64,000 bases of DNA from Erythrophleum ivorense (lineage: Eukaryota; Streptophyta; Magnoliopsida; Fabales; Fabaceae), in contig JAIUCV010000008.1 of the NCBI GenBank assembly GCA_026724425.1, positions 24,934,369 to 24,998,368 of the forward strand. The letters run 5' to 3'. The number at the start of each line of letters is the position of its first letter. The stretch's first letter is position 1. Made by a program: the position numbers and the translations under genes. The notes under the pieces are model-generated. The model had not been told where the DNA came from and made no database searches. It saw only the letters and a program-made list of their open reading frames with translations. Shown here piece after piece: positions 48,270-59,093 of this stretch.

Positions 48270-49935
48270 CCTTCAAAACCTCAAAACTTACATCCCATGA
48301 TAACCAGAGCTAAAGTTGGTATAAGAAAACCAAAAGTGTTCACTGCATCCTTAACTGAGGTAGAGGTACTAAAACCAGCAACGGTGGCAGAAGCTCTATC
48401 TGAACCAAAATGGAAGGAAGCTATGATGGATGAGTGCAAAGTACTTCAAAAAAATCATACATGGGACCTAGTTAAACTTTCAACTAACAGAAAACCTATT
48501 GGATGTAGATGGGTGTTTAGAATAAAGCGTAATCCAGATGGGTCTATACTTAAATACAAGGCTTGACTTGTTGCCAAAGGGTATCATCAGCAACTTGGTT
48601 TTGATTATACAGATACATTCAGTCTAGTGGTCAAACCAACAACTATCAGAGTTGTTCTTACCTTAGCTCTCTCTTATGGCTGGTCTATAAGACAACTCGA
48701 TGTGAATAACGCCTTTCTCAACGGTGCACTCAAAGAAGAAGTGTATATGGTGAAACCATCAGGTTTTGAAGCTCAAGACAAAACACTTGTATGCAAGTTA
48801 AACAAGGCTCTTTATGGTCTCAAACAGGCACTAAGAGCCTAGTTTGAGAAGCTATCAAGCACCCTTCATGGTCTTGGATTTATTTTTGCAAAGTGTGACT
48901 TTTCACTACTCATTCAAGTAACACCAACAACTACCGTTATAGTACTAGTGTATGTTGATGATATCATCATCACCAGTAATTCAGAAGGTGAAATATAGAA
49001 GCTAGTCCCTCAACTTCACAATCAGTTTGCTCTTAAAGACCTTGGGGAACTTAATTATTTCTTGGGATTCAGGTTGTTCGCACTACAGATGGAGGGTTGC
49101 ATTTATCTCAGACTAAATATGTTAAAGATTTGTTGGCTAAAACTCACATGACAGATGCTAAACCTATGGTGACTCCTATGGCAATATCGCCAAAGCTTAC
49201 CAAGCAAGTAGATAATCCTGTGAAAGATGTTTCTCTGTACAGATTAGTGGTAGGTGCACTGCAGTATGTTACTATCACAAGACCTGAGCTCTCTTTCACA
49301 GTTAGTAAAGTTTGTTAATTCATGCACAATCCACAATAGCCTCATTGGGTTGTTGTAAAGAGAATTTTAAGGTATCTTAGTGGGATATTGGATCATGGTC
49401 TATATCTCAAAAGAGCAACAAATCTCATTCTTTGTGGTTACTGTGATGCTGACTGGGAGGAGATATGGATGATAGAAGATCAATGAGTGATTATTGTGTA
49501 TTTTTAGGACCTAATCTGATCAGTTGGTCCTCTAAGAAGCAGAATGTAGTTTCACGATCCAACATTGAGGCAAACTTTTGAAGCTTAGCCAATTGTGTTG
49601 CTGAATTGACCTAGTTACAATCCTTACTCAGTGAGTTGAAGGTGTCAATTACTGAGTCTCCAACAATATACTGCGACAACCTTAGTATAGTAATGCTTTC
49701 AGCTAATCCAGTATTGCACTCTAGAACTAAGCATCTTGAATTGGACTTGTATTTTGTTCGTGAAAAAGTCATTGTCCAATAGCTGCAAGTGAAACATATT
49801 CCCTCTGGAGATCAAGTGGCTGATGTTCTCACCAAGCCAATTACCAATACACAACTTCAAAGTCTAAGAGACAAGTTGATGGTGGTAGAGTCAAGTACTG
49901 CCAGAGCTCCTCTAAGAGAGTGTGTTAGAGCATGA
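48270..49935 (+). pseudogene. copia reverse transcriptase and RNase H, broken
   Basis: RT motifs in order: EPKWKEAMMDECKVLQKN, TWDLVKL, GCRWVFRIKRNPDGS, LVAKGYHQQLGFDYTDTFS, RQLDVNNAFLNGALKEEVYM, LYGLKQALRA, and the catalytic YVDDIIITS. RNase H shows YCDADW and a C-terminal ADVLTKPI. In-frame stops occur after KYKA (48564), after ALRA (48840), near 48997, in the ANF-SLAN segment (49580) and in ELT-LQ (49610). A 1-base loss shifts the frame near 49065. The catalytic YVDD itself survives, but the gene cannot make an enzyme. Confidence 0.9.
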
Positions 49936-49946
49936 TCCCCAGTTCA

Positions 49947-49959
49947 GTTTGAGGGAGTG
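49947..49959 (+). other. Polypurine tract
   Basis: GTTTGAGGGAGTG lies directly before the 3' LTR and fits the usual copia tract TTTGAGGGGGAG that primes plus-strand DNA synthesis. Confidence 0.8.
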
Positions 49960-50168
49960 TATTAGAGTCAATTATATTGTTGTGATTAGTTATAATTAGA
50001 TGAATATGATAGAGTTAGTTATAACAAGATATGTATCATGTATAGTATAAAATAGACTTGAGATCATGAAAAATACAATATTGCATTCTAGATAGATTGC
50101 TTTCAATTCTTTCTCTCCCTCTCTTTCTTCCTCTCATTCTATCTCAGTCCCTGTTTCTGATCCTTTCA
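49960..50168 (+). repeat. 3' LTR of copia element
   Basis: About 94 percent identical by eye to the 5' LTR. Most differences are C/T or G/A. It is followed by TAGGG, the target-site duplication. Confidence 0.9.
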
Positions 50169-50173
50169 TAGGG

Positions 50174-52870
50174 AAAGAAAAAGTACAATATTTCCTCGGT
50201 AATTCATTATTTATATTTGTACCTTGTATTCTTTGAAAAGTGTCATTGCACTAGCTTTTAATATAATCATACCTAATCTAGGGTGATAAAATGAGATTTT
50301 TCAAATCATATAAAGATAAAATAATCTTGAGATTAGAAGAGATAACCTATTTACAATTTTTTTAATTTTATGTAAAGAATAAAGAATATGCTAAATTGAA
50401 AATATTTTGCGGGGACTTTTGAAAAAGCTATAAGTACATATTTTTAAGAGAAAACCATTACACTAATATATATTAACATACTTCTTTTGTGAATTAAAAA
50501 GTACATTTTTGGTGGCAGCCACAACACTGTGTGGTTATATGTTAGAAATATCACTAAATTGAGAGGCTCATATATTTGCTTTATTAAGGTCAAATAAAAT
50601 TATATCACTAATTGAGAATTGGAAAATTGCACAAAAACTAGATTATAAATTAATTTTTATTAATTTGGACAAAAAGGTATTTCTTTAACCATAATCTTAA
50701 ACAAAACCATAAAAATTAAAAATATTAGATAATATCATTATGAAAATGAGCCATATTAAAATTTTAAAATAATAGGTCAGATTAAATGGCAAAATAATAA
50801 TGAAGGATGGAAAAACCAGAAGATAAAAATAATCATTTTTTAAAAATAAAATCATTGACTTGATACCTCACACTAAAGTTCAGATGAATTTGATATTATC
50901 ATGTAAATGAGTTCCATTCATAAAAGGAAATTAAAAGAGCTAATGCAATAAAAAATATATTTTTAATGCATATAAAAAAATTAATAAATCAAGCCAATTA
51001 ACAAAAATAATAAATACTATTTGAATAAATGGTGCTAGGATTTTAAATAAATAAGTTAATCAAAGAATTATATTGCATAAGACTGAAAGTTTAAAATATT
51101 TATGACTGACTTTTAGAAGTTAAAAGGAATAAATTACATAATTTTTTTAAATTGATAAAGCTGTTTGGTCATAATAAAATTAAGATATTAAAAGAAAATA
51201 GTTTAGTGTAAATATGATAATACTATGGGAAGAGGGTTGACATCGGAACTACAAGGCGAGTGTTGAGATAATGTGCACGTGTGGATACTTATCATCATCG
51301 CATCACATGTGGGGGAAATTAAGAAAATTGCTCTGAATTTGCCCACGATGATTCATCATGATGAATTGAACGGGGATACCCATTGCTAATAGAGCATTCC
51401 CCTCTCTCATTTTACAATTTAAAATAATTTATACTATTTTTTTAATTTTTTTGAAATTATATAATTTTTTAATTTTTAAAATATATATATTAATTCAATT
51501 TTAAACTTTTTATTAAAATATTTTTTATTAATATAAATATAAAAATATATATTAATCTAAATATACACAAATAAAAATAATTTTTTTGTTTCATTAAATT
51601 TTAAAAAAGATATATATTTAGATTAATGAAGAGTATTTTAGTTAACAACTTAAAATTAAGCTAAAATATATTATAATTTTCTGTTTTAATAAAAGCCTCT
51701 ATATATTTAAAAATAAAAAATTATATAATTTCAATAAAATATAATACAATTCTATGAAGGTGGGATTATGGCATGTTTTCATTTGTTATTATTATTTTAT
51801 AAATATAATTTAAGAGAGAGAGAGAGAGAGAGATTTGACAACCAACTAATTTTTAGCCTATTCATTAAAAATGAAAGGGGTTGCAGGGTGAATTTGGATC
51901 TAGCCAAAGATTGCAATAATTTATAAAGCAATGCATCAATTAGGTTTGACCCTGTGTAGTCTTTAAAAATGTTGTATTAGTTAATTTTCATTTTAAAATG
52001 GTATACTTTTTTCAAAAGAAAATTATTTTTGTATAGATATACTAAGAAAAGTAGAGTGAAATATACAAAAAAATATTATTTAATAAAATAAGATAATGTT
52101 TTTATAAATTGGCTTTTAATTTACAGTAATTTTTTTTCTAAACAATTGTGAGTATTTAAATAAAATTTGAAATTTCATTTTTCAAAGACGTAGATGACTT
52201 TTGAAAGAATTTATTTTATCATAAACGTGTGGGACATATCATTAGTGTTTGCAATGTTTAAAATACAAGTTTTGTAGAGTTAGACAATGCTCAAGATTAT
52301 ACTTAGATTTGCACTGCATTTCTGTCAAGTATAATCTAAGCTGATTTCTGATTTTTAGAAGTATATTTATACCCACCCTACTCAAGTGGAATAAGAAATC
52401 CTCACTATTAGATGATTTTTTTCATTTTAATAAATTCATGAAAAGTCTTTTGATACTATTCTCAAAAATAATATTATTTAAACAAGATACATGCTATAAG
52501 TTTTATTTTTTAGAGTTCAATTGATATGTAGAAAATTAAAAATAAAAGAAAAAAAGATGATTTTGTAAATAAAAAATATTTATAATATTTTTATTTTTAA
52601 TAATTAAATAATAATTATTAAAGAATTATAGGGATAAATTTATTTTAAAATTTTTTTATTTTTGTTATTTTTTCTCCCCATTTTACACTACCAAGCCCTT
52701 AGTATTTTACTTAAAAATAAAAAAAGAGGTATCACTTGAACAAGGAGCAGTGAGGGTATAGGGGAAAGTAAGCATTGTTATTATTTTTTTGGGACACTTT
52801 GTGTCCAAGAAAAATAAGTATTTGATGAAAGAGAGAAATAGCAAAAAAAAAAAAGCAATAAAGCGGCAAC
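50174..52870. other. AT-rich intergenic DNA upstream of the RING-VWA gene
   Basis: No gene or transposon border is recognised. A (GA)n run lies at 51813-51834. Very AT-rich stretches at 51420-51760 and 52500-52680 could serve as matrix-attachment-like DNA, but that is speculation. Confidence 0.5.
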
Positions 52871-53164
52871 TTTGCCGCATTCAGCCAAAACAAAACGTGC
52901 CTTTTATTTTTGCCTTTTTCCCACTCTGAATTTTACCTGCAAATTTACTCAACCAAAGCTAAAGAGGTCAAAATCCGTGGCAGGTGCTCACATGGCGGCC
53001 AACGGAAACAATACAAATACACTCAAACTACCTCACTCTCCTTTCTCTCATCTTTGACATCGTAATCTTTCAACCCATTTCCCCTCGTTCACTTCTCTCT
53101 CACTCGGTTTTCGTGCTTCATTTAAACTTTTTATAAAGCTCTTTCATTCTCTCTCTCTCTTAAT
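52871..53164 (+). promoter_or_regulatory. Putative proximal promoter with TATA box at 53132
   Basis: TATAAA at 53132-53137 is followed by a CT-rich stretch (53151-53160) typical of plant transcription starts. This would give a leader of roughly 225 bases. No transcript data are available from the sequence alone. Confidence 0.5.
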
Positions 53165-53179
53165 CCAATAACTCTCGGC

Positions 53180-53185
53180 ATGTGA
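53180..53185 (+). promoter_or_regulatory. Minimal upstream ORF, AUG-UGA
   Basis: ATGTGA is the only ATG I see between the presumed transcription start and the main start at 53391. A start codon followed directly by a stop can stall ribosomes; AUGUAA does so in some plant boron-response genes. Here it is AUGUGA and any effect is inference. Confidence 0.4.
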
Positions 53186-53390
53186 AGGGAAGGAAAAGAG
53201 AATAATAAAAAATTAAAAAAAAAGGAACGCATAGCTTGACTTGAGTACTTCTTCGAGATCTGGGTTTTGTTCTCAAGGATTTTACTTCTTTTTTATTTTA
53301 ATTTTTTGGTGTATCGGTTTATAGATTTTCTTTGTGGAGCCAGCACTTTGTGTTCCTTGGGTGTTTTTGGTTTCGGGATCCGAAGGTAAA

Positions 53391-56300
53391 ATGGGAAGCA
53401 AATGGAAGAAAGCGAAGCTGGCGCTGGGTCTCAATCTGTGCGTGTTTGTTCCCAGAACTTTAGATGACGACGTTTCGCCTCCTCCTACGGAGGTTTCTGA
53501 GAGATTATCTGATGCTGCTTTACTTCCGCCAGTGAATTGGGACATGGGTTCGTCACAGCCAACTACGCCCGTGCCTTCTTTCTATGGTTTAAAGCTATCC
53601 AAAAGTGGAACCAAATCGTCCAAGGTTTGTGTCTCTCTGTCGACTTGTTATTATTCTGGTGTTGTGGCTTTTACAGAACTTAAATGAATTTTGATATGAG
53701 CTCTGTTTGGTTACTAGGATTACGGACTAGCAGGAATAGGCAAATTATACTCGGAAAATGAAGAGAGAGAGAGAGAGAGGGGGGGGGGGGGGGCGGGGAC
53801 TTACTGATCTCAAATGGTTCCACCCTAAACTTGTAAATTTTTAAGAGCAAGGGAATTTGTTATATTAGTACACTAAATGTTTGATTATTGTTTAAAGCAA
53901 CAAAAAGAAGGGGGAGGGGGGTGATTTGTGCCTACTGTAATCTGATGATTACCATAGAATATGATAAAACATAGCCCTCCTTCCGTTTTAGCTTTCTTCA
54001 TCTATGACGGTTTTGGCAGTGCACTAGGAATTTTGTGTTCCTTCTATTGTTTTTGTGTTTACTTACTATATTTCGATTGTGTTCACATAATTAATAAATC
54101 TGTCCACTTTCTTGAACTGTTTCAATACTCTATATATATCATATGTAATTTGAAGTTTTGTTTCACCAATAATGCTTTTGATGTAATCGCAGGACCTTAT
54201 CTTGAACTTATTGTTTCCCGCTCGCTTCTATACCACATTTTTGTGGATAAGATATTTCCTTCTTTTTTACTTTACAGTGACCGAGCTTTATTTCTTAAAT
54301 GATTAAATGAAAGTACAAAAATACATTATTAATCGGCTTGTTAGTTTGGTCAAATCATTTTAGCAGTTTTTGAAGACCAAGGTAGAAGTGATTTGCTAAA
54401 TATTCTATTTAGGTGGTTTGAATGTCTTTATACTATTTGTAAATGATGCTTTGGTCGCTTTCGGGAGTATTCACGTTTTCCTGACCGGACAAGTTGATTA
54501 GAAGTTTTACCTTCCCTCCCACACAGAGTCTATGGAAAGGTTGCTATTTTGCTGGTCGTGTCTTGATCGATATTTTGCGAGCTATCTTTGGTTTTAAAAA
54601 AATTTAAAATGAAAAATGAGAAAGGGGAAAATATGTTACAGAGAAACTTATAACTGCCCCTTTGTTTGAACTTTGATTCATGACCTCTACATATTTTCTC
54701 TGCTTGTCACATGCCCTGTTCAATAGCATTATCAAACAGTTTCTTGATAATATTTTAAAAAACAATATCTTTAATCTATTATTATTTTTCCTATTATGCC
54801 CTTTATATGTTGAATGAAAACAGCACTTAAAGTTGACATGTCAATAGCTTATTTATTAGTCATAGTTGCTGTGTATTTGTTATCATATTACTCTACTGCA
54901 TTTTTGTGGTAGGCTCCTAGGCCACTGGCAAGTGTGAAACTTAAGTCTCTTTTCTTGTTAGGAGGAAAAAAGTTAAAATGACAAGAGCTCTATATGATGT
55001 TTTGGTATATTTTTCTCTATGAGCTGAGATGTATTGCCTTTTGAAGATAAAGTTTTCTCCTCGTAGTTATTAAAATTTAATTAACATTTCACTTAAGACC
55101 TGGGAAACAAAATTGCAGCCGCATTTGGTTTTGTATATCAAATATTCAAATTTGATTGTTTTATAGTGATTCCAGAACTTGTTTCATCTAAAACCCTTGA
55201 GCATGACAGTGGTGAAAAGATTAGGTATTTATATGAATTATTTACTATGAGTACCAGAATTCCAACATTCCTACAGTTTTTTGTTGTACTAGTATTCAAA
55301 ATTTCTGCACATCATACCTGATTTCCCATATGTATGAATTTATTTCACTTAGAAGTACTGTTTATTTAGTATGTGATGCATATTCTTTTTGTATGTACGG
55401 AGTCCATTTATGAATTTTCTTTATTTACACGAAATTTGCGTGTTCAATTATTTATACAATAGTATCCATGCTTCCTGTCTTACCTTTTTTCTCTTTCCTT
55501 TTCTCCTATTCAGCAAACCTGCTCAATATGTTTGACCAAAATGAAACAAGGATCTGGCCATGCTATATTCACTGCAGAATGCTCACATTCCTTCCATTTC
55601 CACTGCATTGCTTCAAATGTGAAGCACGGAAACCTAATATGTCCAGTATGCAGAGCAAAGTGGAAAGAAATACCTATATTGGGTCCCAGTTTGGATCCTC
55701 TCCCAGGCAGGGCTTCACCCTGTCCAATAAGTTGGCCACGAAATGATGCTTTGATGGCTGTTGTCCACCACCTACCTCTACCTCCTCCCCGACGAGATTT
55801 GAATCGTAGGCATGTCATGCCACTTTATCAGGTTCCTGAGCCAGGTGTATTTGACGATGATGAATCCTTAAATCACCAACCTGTATTTTCTGAGAGGAGC
55901 CCGTGCAGTAAGAGTGCTTTGGAAACAAGTGCTGTTACAACAATAGAGATTAAGACATACCCACAAGTGTCAGCTGCTCCGCAGTCTAATACTTATAGTA
56001 ACTTCACTGTTTTGATTCATCTCAAAGCTGCTGCTACAGCAGCAGCAGCAGCAGCAGCATCCAACAGACAAAACCTCAGTCAATACCAAGCAAGTTCAAC
56101 ACAGGTTTCTCAAACTCCTCGGGCTTCTGTTGACCTAGTCACAGTGCTTGATATCAGTGGTAGCATGGCTGGTACTAAGCTTGCATTATTAAAAAGAGCT
56201 ATGGGATTTGTTATACAGAATCTAGGGTCCAATGATCGGCTCTCAGTCATTGCTTTCTCTTCCACAGCTCACCGCCTCTTTCCCCTCCGTAGAATGTCTG

Positions 56301-57478
56301 CCTCTGGGCGTCAACAAGCATTGCAAGCTGTTAACTCTTTGGTTGCAAATGGGGGCACTAATATTGCTGAAGGCCTGAGAAAAGGTGCCAAGATCATGGA
56401 AGACCGAAAGGAGAAGAATCCTGTTGCCAGCATTATACTTTTGTCTGATGGGCAAGATACTTACACTGTCAATGGCTCTGGTACTGCCCAACCTCAACGA
56501 AATTACCAGTTACTTCTGCCAACTTCTATCAGCGGTCGCAATAATTCGGGATTTCAAATTCCAGTGCATGCTTTTGGATTTGGTGCAGATCATGATGCTT
56601 CTTCTATGCACTCAATTTCGGAGATTTCGGGGGGTACCTTTTCTTTCATTGAAACTGAAGCTGTGATACAGGATGCATTTGCACAATGCATTGGAGGACT
56701 CTTGAGTGTTGTTGTTCAAGAGCTGCAAGTCGAAACTGAGTGTATACATCCAAGCCTCAATCTTGTCTCAATTAAGGCAGGAAGCTATCTGAGCCAGTTG
56801 ATAGCCGATGGTCGCAAAGGATTTATTGATGTTGGAGACTTGTATGCTGATGAAGAGAGGGATTTTCTGGTTTCAGTCAATGTTCCAGCTGCATCGGGCA
56901 ATGAAACATCATTGATAAAGGTCAAATGTGTTTACAAGGATCCCTTTACTCGGGAAACAGCAATATTGGAAAGTGAAGAAGTCAAGATTGAGAGGCCTGA
57001 AATAGCTGGGCAAGTGGTTATGTCACTTGAAGTGGACAGACAGCGCAACAGGCTCCAAGCAGCTGAGGCAATAGCCCGGGCACGAACTTTGGCAGAACAG
57101 GGAGACTTAACTGGTGCAGTATCAATCCTTGAAAATTGTCGAAAGATGCTTTCAGAGACTGTTTCAGCCAAATCTCATGATCGCCTATGCATTGCACTGG
57201 ATGCTGAACTCAAGGAAATGCAAGAGAGAATGGCAAGTAGGCATGTATATGAAGCCTCTGGGAGAGCATATATACTTTCCGGACTGAGTTCACATTCATG
57301 GCAAAGAGCCACAGCAAGAGGCGATTCCACTGATAGCTCAAGTCTCGTTCAAGCATATCAAACCCCATTGATGGCTGAGATGCTTACACGATCTCAGGCC
57401 ATGTTACTTGGTAGTCCATCAGGCCAGAGGCTTCTCCAGCCATTGTTGTCAATTAGGTCACAACCAAAGCCAAGGTAA
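53391..57478 (+). CDS. RING-finger/VWA-domain E3 ubiquitin ligase, WAV3/WAVH/EDA40 family
   Basis: Two coding exons, 53391-53624 and 55514-57478, join in phase 0 (AAG|GTTTGT donor, CAG| acceptor) to give 732 residues. The start MGSKWKKAKLALGLNL matches the conserved family N-terminus, which is why the ATG at 53391 is chosen. The RING finger spans residues 81-124, with ligands C81, C84, C101, H103, H106, C109, C121 and C124. The splice site falls just before its first cysteine. A short alanine tract lies at 250-260. The VWA domain (about 284-470) has a complete MIDAS: D291, S293, S295, T360 and D390. A VWA-associated beta region (about 470-560) and a helical C-terminal part (about 575-660) follow. 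Members in Arabidopsis are E3 ligases affecting root gravitropism and auxin-related growth. The substrate here is unknown. The length is normal for the family and there is no sign of damage. It is the only convincing intact gene in the window. Confidence 0.95.
53625..55513 (+). other. Intron 1 of the RING-VWA gene (1889 bp)
   Basis: The intron runs from GTTTGT to a T-rich tract ending CAG. Near its 5' end is a (GA)n run leading into an interrupted G-run (53762-53798). The frames at 53961-54302 and 55468-55746 lie in the intron or out of frame with exon 2, so they are not genes. Confidence 0.9.
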
Positions 57479-57632
57479 TCATTGAATAGGGACTTGATTA
57501 TGTGAAATAATCTTCGAGTTTACTGGTGCTTTACCCTTTTTGGCATAAGAATAGGGGGGAAGGGGTGGTAAATGGGAGAGATGAAAAGATTTCTCTGAGA
57601 TGTAATTTTGCTGTTTAATATATGTACAAACG

Positions 57633-57638
57633 AATAAA
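57633..57638 (+). terminator. Putative polyadenylation signal AATAAA
   Basis: AATAAA lies 155 bases after the stop codon, preceded by TTTAATATATGTA, a typical plant far-upstream-like element. Cleavage would fall near 57655. Confidence 0.55.
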
Positions 57639-57894
57639 AGTTGAGTAAAGGATGGAAGGTTAAAAAATTCAAGAGAATAAATGGAGAAAAAAGGATGATA
57701 GATAGGAATTCACAACATTATGGTTCTTATTTTCGGGGGTTGAGGTTTTTATTTTTTGTTTTTGTCTTGTCTTTTTTCTCTCTTATTTTGTGGTTTTTTG
57801 GAATGGTGTACATAAAGAGAAATGGGTTCTCTGGTGAGAGACCCTGGGATACAAAGTTTGTAATTGTGAAAATGGCTGGGAAGATCTCATCAGT

Positions 57895-57897
<3 letters not shown>

Positions 57898-57943
<46 letters not shown>
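57898..57943. repeat. (AT)n microsatellite, about 23 units
   Basis: A long uninterrupted AT run downstream of the gene. Frames on both strands through it (YIYIYI) are artefacts. Confidence 0.95.
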
Positions 57944-57945
<2 letters not shown>

Positions 57946-59093
57946 GTTTTGAGTAATTTGGACTTTTTTACATGCCTCCTTCTCTAGGCATGAAGTTTCC
58001 ATAGGGAAATACAAAGTTTTGCCACTCTGATAATTTGTTATGAAATTCTTCGATAAACACATAAATTTATTTGTAGAAAATTTTTTAAATACTTAGTTAT
58101 ATAGTGCTAAATTGTAAAAAGTATTTATTTCTGAATTTTTTATTAAGAACCTTAAAGCAAACCCCTGAATCTCTACTTAAGTTTTGTCCATAAATGAATG
58201 TTTGTGAATTTGAATTTGAAAGACTTATCTGCGTAGACTCTGACAGACCAGTATGTGCATCTATGCATTACAGAATTAAAAGGTGCCATTTACATCTTAA
58301 ATTGTAGAGGTGGCTTCTTATCTCACTTTAGATGGATGGAAGGGCACAAAATGAAAATTTTATAATTGAAAAAATAAAAAAATAATGTAACTATTTCATA
58401 TCTAATTACTTTGTCATAAATGAAGGAAAATTAATTAGAATATATTTGTTATGATAGAATCAAGGAAATAAGAAGCTTCAATATAACGTTTTCATAAATC
58501 TTTTTGTAATTTTATATACTGTTAGTATTTCTGAAATTTTATTTAAAAGCTTTATCTTCTCTCTTTGCATTAATCTCTGGCAAGAGAAACTTCACAAACC
58601 AAAAATGAGTTCTTAATTAACACTTAGTTAATGGAAAAAAGAAAATAAACAATTATCTACAATCATCACAATTAATTTAAGTCATTGAAGTGTTTTTATT
58701 TTTCGGCCGAACAGTGAAAACTGATTTAGTTCATTCTAATTTTCTTTTAAGTGGATCAACTTGCGTTCTGTAACTACATGTTGGTTGTACGTATTATAAG
58801 ACAGAAGGAAAAAAAGCCCGTTGTCCAAATATTGATGAAAAACAATAGGTTATGTCAAAGTGATTTTTTTTCTTATTTTTAATTAACTATTTTAATTCAT
58901 TTTGGTGTTTAGAAGTTGAAGCGGGTGGGTCTTGAAAAGTAAAATGCAAGAGCCCTAACATTTTATGCTGGATGGCATTCTTCCAGCCATGAAAAATAAT
59001 TTTTTAAAAATTTCTTATTCTAAATTTTTGGTAAATTTAAAGAGAGAGAGAAAAAGAGAAGGAGAGAGGACATAGTCTATGGCCACTAGTTCT
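57944..59093. other. AT-rich intergenic DNA
   Basis: No gene or repeat border is seen. A purine-rich (GA)n stretch lies at 59040-59070 just before the LTR-like copy. Confidence 0.5.

Larger units (their letters stand above)
45376..50173 (+). mobile_element. Ty1/copia LTR retrotransposon, complete but inactive
   Basis: Two direct LTRs of about 210 bp (45381-45590 and 49960-50168) bound an internal region of about 4.37 kb. It has a primer-binding site complementary to initiator-Met tRNA and a polypurine tract. A matching 5-bp TAGGG flanks both sides (45376-45380 and 50169-50173), as expected for copia integration. The order gag, protease, integrase, RT, RNase H is the copia order. At least ten in-frame stops and a frameshift break the single polyprotein. 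By eye the LTRs differ at about 13 of 209 positions plus a 1-base indel, so insertion is not recent. Confidence 0.95.

Noticed and set aside
45376..50173. Possibility that the copia element is an endogenous plant virus
   Set aside because: The gene order, PBS, PPT, short LTRs and 5-bp duplication are those of a Ty1/copia retrotransposon.
53334..53390. Upstream extension of the RING-VWA reading frame by 19 codons without ATG
   Set aside because: There is no ATG in this extension, and the family N-terminus begins MGSKW at 53391.
53961..54302. 113-codon frame downstream of exon 1
   Set aside because: It lies wholly in intron 1, is hydrophobic low-information sequence and has no family resemblance.
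55510..55818. Minus-strand frame of 102 codons
   Set aside because: It is a shadow of exon 2 of the RING-VWA gene on the opposite strand.
57727..58062. Frames rich in Tyr-Ile on both strands
   Set aside because: They are translations of the (AT)n microsatellite.
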